From assembly GCA_027016675.1 (NCBI GenBank), contig JALUSH010000259.1:1-7095 (forward strand): a stretch of 7,095 nt of DNA, in the 5' to 3' direction. The translations under genes and the position numbers were made by a program. The notes below the pieces were generated by a model, which was not told where the DNA came from, ran no database searches, and saw only the letters and a list, made by a program, of their open reading frames with translations. This document shows positions 1 through 6,761 of the stretch, in pieces. The DNA is from Thermodesulfovibrio sp. Lineage in GTDB: Bacteria > Nitrospirota > Thermodesulfovibrionia > Thermodesulfovibrionales > JdFR-85. The stretch's first letter is position 1. Every line of letters begins with the position of its first letter.

Positions 1-59
1 TTCATCCACTCATCACCTAATCTACTCATTTACCCATCTCTGCTCACTGTTTACTGTTT
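1..59. repeat. Degenerate 8-bp tandem repeat followed by a perfect 7-bp tandem
   Basis: Positions 1-40 divide into five consecutive octamers with consensus CTCATCTA. The fourth (A) and fifth (T) bases are the same in all five units, and the second, third and sixth each vary in only one unit. The plus strand has no G from 1 to 41, so the tract is strongly strand-asymmetric. It probably continues left of the window. From 46 to 59 there is an exact tandem duplication of ACTGTTT, followed by a T-run. No open frame covers it. It could be a variable-number tandem repeat or decayed intergenic repeat; its function is not recognised. Confidence 0.5.
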
Positions 60-110
60 TTTATTCTGCCTTATTTACAAATCTTAAAATTATTTGGACA
101 CCACTATGAG

Positions 111-140
111 TTGTTATTATTTTAAAAAAAGCTTTATAAT
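111..140 (+). promoter_or_regulatory. Sigma70-like promoter for the symporter gene
   Basis: A perfect -10 hexamer TATAAT lies at 135-140, with a -35-like TTGTTA (4 of 6 matches to TTGACA) at 111-116 and an 18-bp spacer. Transcription would start near 147, giving a leader of about 67 nt before the ATG at 214. The region is very AT-rich, so chance matches are possible. The perfect -10 and the gene's position make this the best candidate. Confidence 0.5.
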
Positions 141-171
141 TTTAGAACTTTTTATTGTAAGGAAGCTTTTT
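126..171. repeat. Perfect 9-bp inverted repeat around the symporter -10 region
   Basis: AAAAAGCTT at 126-134 is the exact reverse complement of AAGCTTTTT at 163-171, with 28 bp between the arms. The left arm abuts the -10 hexamer (135-140). The right arm falls downstream of the predicted transcription start. Only the right arm would be in the RNA, so the pair would act, if at all, as a DNA-level operator rather than a hairpin. Both arms contain the self-complementary AAGCTT and are AT-rich, which raises the chance of coincidence. Confidence 0.35.
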
Positions 172-213
172 GAAAGAGGTTTATAAGAATATCAGGACTT
201 ACAAGGGGGAGTT

Positions 214-1578
214 ATGGATTTTCTACATTACCTTACTGAGTTAGCAGGCAAAATTGCTGGTTATGTATGGGGTATCCCTTCTATAATACTCCTTGTTGGA
301 ACAGGTCTGTATCTAACCATACGTCTACGAGTGGTTCAGATAAGGGGGTTCAGGCATGCACTTGAGTTAATCTCAGGCAAGTATGACAAAAAAGGTGACC
401 CTGGTGAAATCTCCCATTTCCAGGCACTGTCTGCTGCACTTTCAGCAACAATTGGCACAGGTAACATTGCAGGCGTTGCCACAGCAATAGCCTTTGGAGG
501 CCCTGGTGCTGTGTTCTGGATGTGGGTTACTGCACTTGTAGGCATGGCCTCTAAATATACATCATGCAGTCTGGCCCTTAAATACAGGGAGATTCATTCC
601 AATGGAGAGGTATCGGGTGGTCCCATGTATACTCTTAAAAATGGACTTAACATGAAATGGTTAGGCACTGCCTTTTCAGTATTTGCACTTATTGCCTCAT
701 TTGGAATTGGCAACATGGTTCAGGCAAACTCTGTTGTTGATGGTCTTAGATTTATATTCCCTGGCGCTGAAAGGTATAGACTCATCTTTGGTATTATCAT
801 GGCAATTGCTGTAGGACTGGTAATAATAGGAGGTATCAAGCGTATTGCAAGGGTGGCCTCACGGATTGTTCCTTTTATGGCTATCACATACTGTGGTGCA
901 GCAATTATTATTCTGTTGATTAATATTGACAAGATACCGGCTGCCCTGGCTACTATCTTTAACCACGCCCTTAATCCATGGGCTGTGGGTGGTGGGGCAA
1001 TTGGTTCTGCTATAAGATATGGTGTGGCACGTGGCGTGTTCTCAAATGAATCAGGTCTTGGGTCTGCACCTATGGCTCATGCTGCAGCAAAGACTACTGA
1101 GCCAGTCAGAGAAGGGCTTGTAGCAATGGTAGGACCATTTATTGACACAATAATAATATGTACCATGACAGCACTGGTTATCGTGATATCAGGTGCATGG
1201 GGTGAGGCAAGACCAGAGTCACTTCAAGGGGCTGCACTTTCTGCATATGCATTCAAACAATTCCTTGGTTCCTTTGGGTCATGGGTTGTAGGTTTTGGAC
1301 TTGTCTTTTTTGCCTACTCTACCATGATAGCATGGTCTTATTATGGAGACCGGAGTGCAGAGTTTCTCTTTGGTGAGTCTGCAGTGATGCCATACAGAAT
1401 CATCTATACAGTTTTAGTTGTTATCGGAGCCTACGTACCTCTGAAGCTGGTCTGGAATTTTGCTGATATTGCAAATATGTTTATGGCAATACCCAATCTT
1501 GTGAGTCTAATCATGCTTGCCGGTACTGTAAAGGCTATTACAGATGATTATTTCCAGAGATTGCGAAAAATCATGTAA
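214..1578 (+). CDS. agcS: Sodium:alanine/glycine symporter (AGCS family)
   Basis: Integral inner-membrane secondary transporter that takes up alanine and/or glycine with Na+. At 454 residues it has the usual length for the amino acid:cation symporter (AGCS) family, which has a LeuT-type fold with about 11 membrane helices. Family hallmarks are visible: the SATIGTGNIAGVATAI stretch (residues 77-92), which belongs to the broken first core helix; the family signature GGPGAVFWMWVTALVG at 95-110; the NESGLGSAPMAHAAAKT loop at 278-294; and STMIAWSYYGDRSAEFLFG at 369-387. The N-terminus matches family starts, and the ATG follows the purine-rich SD AAGGGGGAG (203-211). The gene is complete, with no lesion seen. 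Its transcription probably starts at the promoter near 111-140. Family assignment is firm; alanine versus glycine preference cannot be read from sequence. The symbol is a family-level label. It shares a strand with the next gene but has no obvious functional link to it. Confidence 0.95.
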   Translation: MDFLHYLTELAGKIAGYVWGIPSIILLVGTGLYLTIRLRVVQIRGFRHALELISGKYDKKGDPGEISHFQALSAALSATIGTGNIAGVATAIAFGGPGAVFWMWVTALVGMASKYTSCSLALKYREIHSNGEVSGGPMYTLKNGLNMKWLGTAFSVFALIASFGIGNMVQANSVVDGLRFIFPGAERYRLIFGIIMAIAVGLVIIGGIKRIARVASRIVPFMAITYCGAAIIILLINIDKIPAALATIFNHALNPWAVGGGAIGSAIRYGVARGVFSNESGLGSAPMAHAAAKTTEPVREGLVAMVGPFIDTIIICTMTALVIVISGAWGEARPESLQGAALSAYAFKQFLGSFGSWVVGFGLVFFAYSTMIAWSYYGDRSAEFLFGESAVMPYRIIYTVLVVIGAYVPLKLVWNFADIANMFMAIPNLVSLIMLAGTVKAITDDYFQRLRKIM

Positions 1579-1581
1579 TCA

Positions 1582-1674
1582 CCAGTCACTACTGCAGGCA
1601 AAATTCAACCCAGATCCATCTGTACCAAAGAGAACCCACAATACCACTTTGATAACCCTTGTGACTGGATCTGG
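1582..1674 (+). repeat. Compound inverted repeat with two left arms competing for one right arm
   Basis: The right arm GTGACTGGATCTGG (1661-1674) is complementary to two separate upstream segments. CCAGTCAC (1582-1589) pairs perfectly with 1661-1668 over 8 bp. CCAGATCCA (1610-1618) pairs perfectly with 1666-1674 over 9 bp. The two pairings share the TGG at 1666-1668, so in RNA they cannot both form in full. The first arm starts 4 nt after the symporter stop codon. No T-run follows the right arm, so it is not a classical intrinsic terminator. It may be a 3'-end processing or stability structure, an attenuator-like switch, or the remnant of a small mobile element. Confidence 0.5.
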
Positions 1675-1704
1675 AATTAAAGCTACTATCCTATGAAAAC
1701 ATTC

Positions 1705-1713
1705 TGATATAAT
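1705..1713 (+). promoter_or_regulatory. Extended -10 promoter for the SPOR/TPR gene
   Basis: TG-A-TATAAT is an extended -10 element with a perfect hexamer at 1708-1713. No convincing -35 is seen 16-18 bp upstream, which is tolerable for extended -10 promoters. The hexamer ends 7 nt before the ATG at 1721, so transcription would start at or within a base or two of the start codon. No SD sequence precedes that ATG. Both facts suggest a leaderless mRNA. Confidence 0.5.
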
Positions 1714-1720
1714 TAGTTAA

Positions 1721-3034
1721 ATGATCTCTATTAGTAATCATAGAAGAATCCTGTTAATAACTACCTTTGTCCTTTTCTCTGTTATTAGTCTATACCCTCA
1801 TAATCTGCCTGCCTCTGAAGAGGTATATACAATCCAGTTAGGTGCATATTCATTCTCTAAATTGGATTTAGCAGAGAAACTCTTTCACAGGATGGTCAAG
1901 GTATTGGATGATAAGGAACTGGATGGTCTGAGAATTGTAAAGGCCAGAAGTCACTATCTTGTAAGGATAGGGAAGTTCCCTGTGGAGAAAGACTCTAAAG
2001 CATTGTTAGGTATAGTTAAGGGCATAATCAGGGATGCCTTTGTGTTAAGGGAAACAAAAGACAATAGATTCACACTGGTGAAATCATACAGCCCTGGGAA
2101 AATGCCTGAACAGAAAAAAACACCTCCCTTGACTGAAAAGGTGATCGATAGTAACAAGGACAAGGATACTCAACCCAGGACAACCACAAACAATAGAGAA
2201 CAGAATCCTGAGATGTTTTACACTGTTCAGATTGGCAACTTTCTGAAGCTCAGCGATGCAAAGAAGGATTTCGAGGCACTGAAGGGTGCACTTTCATCCT
2301 CAGACCGAAGATATCTGAGAGTGGAACGAATTGGCAGGTATTACAGTGTCAGGGTGGGTCTATTCAAGACATATGCAGAGGCACGCAGTTTCCTGAAGAA
2401 AAATGAAGCACTTCTATCAGGTGTAATCATGCAATCATATCTGAAAAGAGAGGACATTGTTTTGATGGTCGAAGATGAAAATAGAATCAAAACCACTAAA
2501 GATACATCATCAAAGAAGACCTCCTCTGATTCAGAGATTAGAGATGACGAAGAGAACAAGAGAGCCCTTGATTCACTGATCGAAAGTGCTGATAACTATC
2601 TGAACACGGCAGAATATGGAAAGGCGGCTGAAATACTGAGAAAGGGCATTTCTCAATGGCCTGACAATCCTGACCTTTATGCACTTTATGGCGAGACCCT
2701 GCTTTATCTTGGATATCCTGAGAAGGCCCTTCAGGAGTACAGGAAGGCCACAAAACTTTCACCTGATGTGCCTGACTTCCATGCAGGAGTTGGATACAGC
2801 CTGCTTAATATCTACCTTGACAGGGCAAGGGCATCTATCGAGGCATTCAAGAAGGCCCTTGAGATTGACCCTGACAATATCAATGCCCTTGAGGGGCTCG
2901 GGATAGTCTATGCAAGCATAGACAGAAAAGACCTTGCCACTGATATATACCAGAGGCTCAAGGAATTAGACCCTGATGCCGCTGAACGGCTGAATAATGT
3001 GATTCAGAATGGCATTGACTGGGGAGAGCAATAA
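1721..3034 (+). CDS. Exported protein with two SPOR domains and a TPR array
   Basis: Predicted secreted or periplasmic protein of 437 residues. Residues 1-32 look like a signal peptide: HRR, then the hydrophobic core ILLITTFVLFSVISL, with likely cleavage near PAS-EE. No lipobox cysteine is seen. Two SPOR-like repeats follow, at about 35-110 (VYTIQLGAYS to DAFVLRE) and 166-241 (FYTVQIGNFL to VIMQSYLKRE). SPOR domains usually bind denuded peptidoglycan glycan strands. A charged, low-complexity linker (about 242-280) leads to about four TPR units (283-420; for example NPDLYALYGETLLYLGYPEKALQEYRKA), which usually mediate protein binding. The likely role is a cell-wall-anchored scaffold in envelope, division or surface assembly; this is inferred from domains, not homology to a named protein. 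The ATG start gives a sensible signal peptide but lacks an SD site. The gene ends 8 bp from the convergent CO-oxidation operon and is functionally unconnected to it as far as can be seen. Confidence 0.85.
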   Translation: MISISNHRRILLITTFVLFSVISLYPHNLPASEEVYTIQLGAYSFSKLDLAEKLFHRMVKVLDDKELDGLRIVKARSHYLVRIGKFPVEKDSKALLGIVKGIIRDAFVLRETKDNRFTLVKSYSPGKMPEQKKTPPLTEKVIDSNKDKDTQPRTTTNNREQNPEMFYTVQIGNFLKLSDAKKDFEALKGALSSSDRRYLRVERIGRYYSVRVGLFKTYAEARSFLKKNEALLSGVIMQSYLKREDIVLMVEDENRIKTTKDTSSKKTSSDSEIRDDEENKRALDSLIESADNYLNTAEYGKAAEILRKGISQWPDNPDLYALYGETLLYLGYPEKALQEYRKATKLSPDVPDFHAGVGYSLLNIYLDRARASIEAFKKALEIDPDNINALEGLGIVYASIDRKDLATDIYQRLKELDPDAAERLNNVIQNGIDWGEQ

Positions 3035-3044
3035 TCGCTGCTCT
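3025..3044. terminator. Weak hairpin spanning two convergent stop codons
   Basis: AGAGCA (3025-3030) and TGCTCT (3039-3044) form a 6-bp stem with an 8-nt loop. The element covers the stop codon of the SPOR/TPR gene (3032-3034) and reaches into that of the flavoprotein gene (3043-3045). It is symmetric, so it could serve both strands, but neither side has a proper T-tract. It may be only a weak or factor-assisted bidirectional terminator, or chance. Confidence 0.3.
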
Positions 3045-4230
3045 ATAAAAGATGATCAAAGAGTCTCTTCAGAGATGAAAAGGGATACTCCCTGTCTATC
3101 TGCCAGAGATACTGCCCTGCCCTTCTTACATCACCGATGATCTGCACACCCTTCAGCCTTCCCTCTCCCAGATAGGTCTTCCATAATGAACCGTTTTCCT
3201 TCTTTCTGACCACATCAGGGGTCTGAGTGCCTGCTGAAAAAACAAATATATCAAAGAACCTCAGCATATTCATATTCTCAAGGGGGGCATCAAGTGTCTT
3301 CCTTATCCCGAGGAGATTGGCAGCTGCCACCTTACCTGTCTTTACAGCGTTAAGGTGTATGGGATTGACCTTTCTTTTTCCCGACACCTCGATTTCTGCA
3401 ATATCACCTGCAGCATATATCTCCTCTATGTTTGTCTTCATGGTAGGGTCCACCACAATGCCTCTGTCTGTACTGATTCCAGAGCCCTTTAAAAAATCTA
3501 TATTCGGACTCACCCCAGTTGCAACCACCATAAGGTCTGCCTTTATAGACCTGCCAGAATAAAGCACAACCTCTTTCAGCCTCTTTGAATTATTCCTCAC
3601 AACCTTCTGTACAGTTTCACTGGTAAGAACCTCAATGCCTTTTCTTTTCAGATAATCCCTAAGCAGAGCAGCCATCTCAGAATCGATCATCCTTGGAAGT
3701 ACCTGGGGCTCCTTTTCAACCACCACCACTTTCTTTTTAAGAACCGCAAGTGCCTCTGCCACCTCAAGCCCAATGTAGCCAGCGCCAAGAACTACCACAG
3801 TACTGGCCTCCTGTGCCTTCTGCCTTAGCACTTCCGCATCCTCCATGTTTTTAAATACATAGACATCCTCTCCCCTGATGCCCTCAACAGGGGGTACTAC
3901 CGCCTTTGCACCAGCAGCAATAAGGAGTCTTTTGTATGAAAGCCTTCCTCCATCTGAAAGTATAACCTCTCTATCAGTGGTGTTTATCCCAGTTGCCTCT
4001 TTTTCTGGGATGAACTCGATTTCCAGTTTCTCATAAAAATCACTATCTCTCATAAAGAGTGCATCTCGTGGCACCTCTCCTGCAAGGTATCTGGCAAGAA
4101 AGCAGGGGCTGTAGGCAGGTAGTGCCTCCCGGGAGACTATGGTGATGCCCCTTTTTCTGTCCTCTGCCCTTATGGCCTCGGCAGCCGTGATGGCTGCCGG
4201 GCCGTTTCCTATGATTAAAATATCTGCCAT
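3043..4230 (-). CDS. FAD/NAD-dependent oxidoreductase of the CO dehydrogenase operon
   Basis: Cytoplasmic flavoprotein of 395 residues in the NADH oxidase / CoA-disulfide reductase / rubredoxin reductase superfamily. Visible motifs are the N-terminal FAD-binding GNGPAA (residues 8-13), the second dinucleotide site GAGYIG (149-154) with the acidic E172 after VVVV (favouring NAD(H) over NADP(H)), the ATG-like LLIAAGA (103-109), and the FAD-contacting AAGD (273-276). Cys43 in YSPCFLARYL sits where this superfamily keeps its redox-active cysteine, although the surrounding residues differ from the SFxxCGLPY form. The C-terminal ~70 residues fit the dimerisation domain. It follows cooS by 3 nt with a modest SD (TGGGGA, 4244-4239), so translation is probably coupled. 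By context it should pass electrons between CooF and NAD+; CooS-CooF-flavoprotein clusters are known in other anaerobes. A role in peroxide or disulfide reduction is possible. Function is inferred; family is clear. Confidence 0.88.
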   Translation of the reverse strand: MADILIIGNGPAAITAAEAIRAEDRKRGITIVSREALPAYSPCFLARYLAGEVPRDALFMRDSDFYEKLEIEFIPEKEATGINTTDREVILSDGGRLSYKRLLIAAGAKAVVPPVEGIRGEDVYVFKNMEDAEVLRQKAQEASTVVVLGAGYIGLEVAEALAVLKKKVVVVEKEPQVLPRMIDSEMAALLRDYLKRKGIEVLTSETVQKVVRNNSKRLKEVVLYSGRSIKADLMVVATGVSPNIDFLKGSGISTDRGIVVDPTMKTNIEEIYAAGDIAEIEVSGKRKVNPIHLNAVKTGKVAAANLLGIRKTLDAPLENMNMLRFFDIFVFSAGTQTPDVVRKKENGSLWKTYLGEGRLKGVQIIGDVRRAGQYLWQIDREYPFSSLKRLFDHLL

Positions 4231-4233
4231 GAG

Positions 4234-6135
4234 CTATATCCCCAGTGCCTTTCTCCGTTCTCTTATGTGTTCAATGATGCCCTCTGATGCCTTCTGTGGG
4301 TCAAGCTCAACATAGGCACGACCACCTGTAAGGTCCCTGAGTCCTTCGGTAAGCACCTTTACAGCTACAGGACTACCCATGATTCTTGGATGGGGTGCAA
4401 TATGGACAAGAAGCCCCAGAGCAAGGAGCCATGTGCCTATGGAGATGGCCTTCTCCTGCACCAGCTCAGGTGCAGAGCCTGCAACAGGCAGGTCACTTAC
4501 ATCCACACCAAGACGGTCTGCAAGGGCACCAAGGAGTGAGGCAATCCGTGAGTTATCCACACAAGAACCCATATGCCAGACAGGCGGTAGCGGTGCCCCA
4601 AGCCCTGCTGCATCACCAAGTGCACTAAGTACCGCCTTGAGCCCCTCGCCACAGTACTTCTCTGTGGCATCAGTGTTCATAAAGCCTGCCTGTGCACAGA
4701 TGTGGGCAGTACAACCTGTGGTTACCACAAGGATATTGTTTTTAAGCATCTCTCTGACCATCTTCTCAGTCATGCCTGTGTGGCGGAGCTTGATACTGGG
4801 GCAACCTGCAAAGCCGACAGCACCAAAGATGTTTCCGCTTTTGATGTTATCAATAACAGGCATAAGGGGGTCTTCGGGATTTATCTTCTTTAAAACATCT
4901 ATGATAGCCTCAACAGAAAAGCCCACTAATGCAGTGGTCTTACCCTCAGGGATAAAGACATCACGGCCCTTTCTTCTGGTGAAAGCCTCGATTGCCTCCT
5001 TTACTATTAATTCTGCCTTTTGGTCTGCCTCTTCAGGCTCAAAGGCAATGTGTGTGGCACCAGGGATCTTTACAAAGGGCTCTGTGGTAATAACCTTTGT
5101 ATGGAAGCACTCGGCTATCCTTTGGGAGCCTGGCCATATGCACTGGACATCCACCACCATGGCATCCACTGCACCGGTAAGAAGCAACAGTTCAGACTGG
5201 AGGTTGTGGGCAGCCATTGGCACATTGTGCCGCATGGTGAGTTCGTTACCCGTACAACAAACACCTACCACATTGATCCCTTCTGCGCCCTGAGCCCTTG
5301 CCTCATCTGAAAGACGGCCTGCCCGTTCAAGAATCTTTTCAGAAAGAAGTGGATTGTGTCCGTGCATGGCGATGTTTACCATGTTTGGTTCGAGCACACC
5401 AGGAGATGCCTCGATCTTTCTGACCCTTGGGGTGCCAAACATGATATCCTGAAAATCAGTGGCTATGTGTAGCCCTGCATAGCCATCCACAAGACCGATC
5501 CTGAGTGCACCAAGAAGAAGGTTTACAGGGTCTGCATCATTACCCATGGAGGTTCTGTGCATGGCCTCTTCTATCTCATTGTGGGCATTGGAAACAAGGA
5601 TGCCCAGCTTCTCCCACTTCTTGATAGCCTTCTCTGGAGCACGAAGCCTCATCCAGTTCAGAATCCCGTCGTCCTGACGGGTGAAGTCCTCAAGGGCCTT
5701 ATCTGCCACCTCTAAAGCTATCTCCTCATCTGAACGACCCTCGGTTTCTATGCCCAGGCCCCTGGCAACCTCCATGAGTTTTTCTCTATCAGTAATCTTA
5801 TAGCCTGGTGCCCTGCCCTCGAGCATCTTTTTAAAGGTTAGCATCACATGCCTTGCATGGCCTGCATGAGAGGCAGCACCACCAACCTCTTCCCTCAAGA
5901 GGTTTCTGCAGACAATAGTATCCACTGTAGCACCACAGACCCCCCTCTGTGAGCCATTACCAAAGGGGTCAATCCTGCAGGGCCCCATATAGCACATCCT
6001 GCAGCAACTACCCAGTTGACCAAAGGCACACTGGGGCTCCTGCCGTTCAAGCCTGTCAAGGCCTGTCTCTATACCAAGTGTCTGAGCCCTGTCAAAAAGG
6101 CTCTGGGTGATGTTGTCGTATCTTCTCTGTAACAT
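4234..6135 (-). CDS. cooS: Anaerobic Ni-Fe carbon monoxide dehydrogenase catalytic subunit CooS
   Basis: Cytoplasmic homodimeric enzyme for CO + H2O = CO2 + 2 H+ + 2 e-; 633 residues, full length for the family. Numbered from the ATG at 6135, the N-terminal pattern C36-X7-C44-C45-X2-C48-X4-C53-X13-C67 supplies the D- and B-cluster ligands. H90/H93/H96 form the i, i+3, i+6 histidine tract used in proton transfer. C-cluster ligands are all present: the histidine of HGHNP (258/260), Cys in GVCCTGNE (293/294), VDVQC332, FAGC445PS, TTGC475, HMGSC525, plus the catalytic-lysine candidate K562 in QEKAIS. An in-frame GTG at 6144 would add three residues but lies inside the SD AGGAGGTGA (6149-6141). 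The ATG at 6135 is spaced 8 nt from AGGAGG and sits 1 nt after the cooF stop, so it is preferred. The protein is monofunctional, with no acetyl-CoA synthase partner in view. The gene is intact. Confidence 0.97.
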   Translation of the reverse strand: MLQRRYDNITQSLFDRAQTLGIETGLDRLERQEPQCAFGQLGSCCRMCYMGPCRIDPFGNGSQRGVCGATVDTIVCRNLLREEVGGAASHAGHARHVMLTFKKMLEGRAPGYKITDREKLMEVARGLGIETEGRSDEEIALEVADKALEDFTRQDDGILNWMRLRAPEKAIKKWEKLGILVSNAHNEIEEAMHRTSMGNDADPVNLLLGALRIGLVDGYAGLHIATDFQDIMFGTPRVRKIEASPGVLEPNMVNIAMHGHNPLLSEKILERAGRLSDEARAQGAEGINVVGVCCTGNELTMRHNVPMAAHNLQSELLLLTGAVDAMVVDVQCIWPGSQRIAECFHTKVITTEPFVKIPGATHIAFEPEEADQKAELIVKEAIEAFTRRKGRDVFIPEGKTTALVGFSVEAIIDVLKKINPEDPLMPVIDNIKSGNIFGAVGFAGCPSIKLRHTGMTEKMVREMLKNNILVVTTGCTAHICAQAGFMNTDATEKYCGEGLKAVLSALGDAAGLGAPLPPVWHMGSCVDNSRIASLLGALADRLGVDVSDLPVAGSAPELVQEKAISIGTWLLALGLLVHIAPHPRIMGSPVAVKVLTEGLRDLTGGRAYVELDPQKASEGIIEHIRERRKALGI

Positions 6136-6136
6136 T

Positions 6137-6694
6137 CTATTCACCTCCTGTGTTTTCCTTATAGATTGGTAAAGAAGCCTGCTCTGCAGTTCTCAGCGCT
6201 GCAATCACAACACGAGCAGACTGCAGACGCCTCTGTCTCTCCAGTTCCTCAAACTCACCAAACCTGAGCGCCTCTGTGGGACATGACTCAACACAGGCAG
6301 GCACCATTCCCTCTTTAAGCCTCGACCTGCAAAGGCCACATTTGATGGCCACCTTACGGTCAGGGTCAAAGCCGATTACCCCATTTGGACAGACCATTGC
6401 ACACATGAGACAGCCCATGCATCGGTCCTTGTTTACCCTTACGGTCTCAAATTGATCCTCCCGATACATAGCACCCACTGGACAGATCTCCACACAGGGA
6501 GCCTCTGCACAGTGCATACAACGGGCTGGATAGGGAATTCCCTCAATTGCCTCTACATAGGTGCGTTTTCTTGGGGGTGGGGTTTCAAAGATGGCTTCAA
6601 AGAGGTTCTGACTTTTGGAGTGCTGCACAGCACAGGCAATCTCACAGGATCGACAGCCTGTGCAACGACTTAGATCCAGAAAAACCCGTTTCAC
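6137..6694 (-). CDS. cooF: CooF-like ferredoxin with four [4Fe-4S] clusters
   Basis: Electron-transfer partner of CooS, 185 residues, in the CooF/HycB/DmsB-type polyferredoxin family. Sixteen cysteines fall into four cluster motifs: C11/C14/C17/C21, C59/C62/C67/C71, C92/C95/C98/C102 and C119/C122/C134/C138. The last has the 11-residue gap typical of this family. No signal peptide or twin-arginine motif is present, so it is cytoplasmic like CooS. The frame stays open upstream to a TTG at 6727, but that extension would read through the SD GGAAGGAGG (6711-6703) and would begin at or before the predicted transcription start. The GTG at 6694, 8 nt after the SD, is therefore chosen. An out-of-frame ATG overlapping this GTG is followed at once by TGA. 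It is the first gene of the operon, and its stop is separated from the cooS ATG by a single base, implying coupled, stoichiometric expression. CooS as partner is inferred from adjacency. Confidence 0.93.
   Translation of the reverse strand: MKRVFLDLSRCTGCRSCEIACAVQHSKSQNLFEAIFETPPPRKRTYVEAIEGIPYPARCMHCAEAPCVEICPVGAMYREDQFETVRVNKDRCMGCLMCAMVCPNGVIGFDPDRKVAIKCGLCRSRLKEGMVPACVESCPTEALRFGEFEELERQRRLQSARVVIAALRTAEQASLPIYKENTGGE
6141..6149 (-). promoter_or_regulatory. Shine-Dalgarno of cooS inside the cooF 3' end
   Basis: AGGAGGTGA on the minus strand is a full-length complement to the 16S rRNA 3' end. It encodes the last codons of CooF (Gly-Gly-Glu). Spacing from AGGAGG to the ATG at 6135 is 8 nt. 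It decides the CooS start against the in-frame GTG at 6144, which lies within this element. Confidence 0.8.
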
Positions 6695-6702
6695 ATAAAT
6701 CG

Positions 6703-6711
6703 CCTCCTTCC
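6703..6711 (-). promoter_or_regulatory. Shine-Dalgarno of cooF
   Basis: GGAAGGAGG on the minus strand precedes the GTG at 6694 by 8 nt. Longer open-frame versions of CooF would have to translate this site, so it decides the start. Confidence 0.8.
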
Positions 6712-6731
6712 TATGAATAGATTGCAATTAG

Positions 6732-6760
6732 ATTATATAATAGAACAGATAAAATGTAAA
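6732..6760 (-). promoter_or_regulatory. Sigma70-like promoter of the cooF-cooS-flavoprotein operon
   Basis: On the minus strand TTTACA (6760-6755, 5 of 6 matches to the -35 consensus) is separated by exactly 17 bp from a perfect TATAAT (6737-6732). Transcription should begin near 6725, giving a leader of about 30 nt before the GTG at 6694. The near-consensus match suggests substantial basal strength, and so repression or modulation rather than strict dependence on an activator. Confidence 0.7.
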
Positions 6761-6761
6761 G

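Noticed and set aside
2679..2906. Plus-strand open frame of 75 codons inside the TPR region
   Set aside because: It is an alternative frame within a clear TPR-coding segment, with no start context of its own.
4379..5293. Long plus-strand open frame (304 codons) opposite cooS
   Set aside because: It lies wholly antisense to a CooS with every ligand intact. Its translation has no recognisable domain and is explained by the codon bias of the opposite strand.
6136..6144. CooS start at the GTG at 6144, overlapping cooF by 8 bp
   Set aside because: This GTG is part of the AGGAGGTGA SD site; the ATG at 6135 has ideal 8-nt spacing.
6452..6673. Plus-strand open frame of 73 codons opposite cooF
   Set aside because: It is a shadow of the cysteine-rich CooF coding region, with no plausible protein features of its own.
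6695..6727. N-terminal extension of CooF from a TTG at 6727
   Set aside because: The extension would translate the Shine-Dalgarno sequence and begin at or before the predicted transcription start; the family start is at KRVFLDLSRC.
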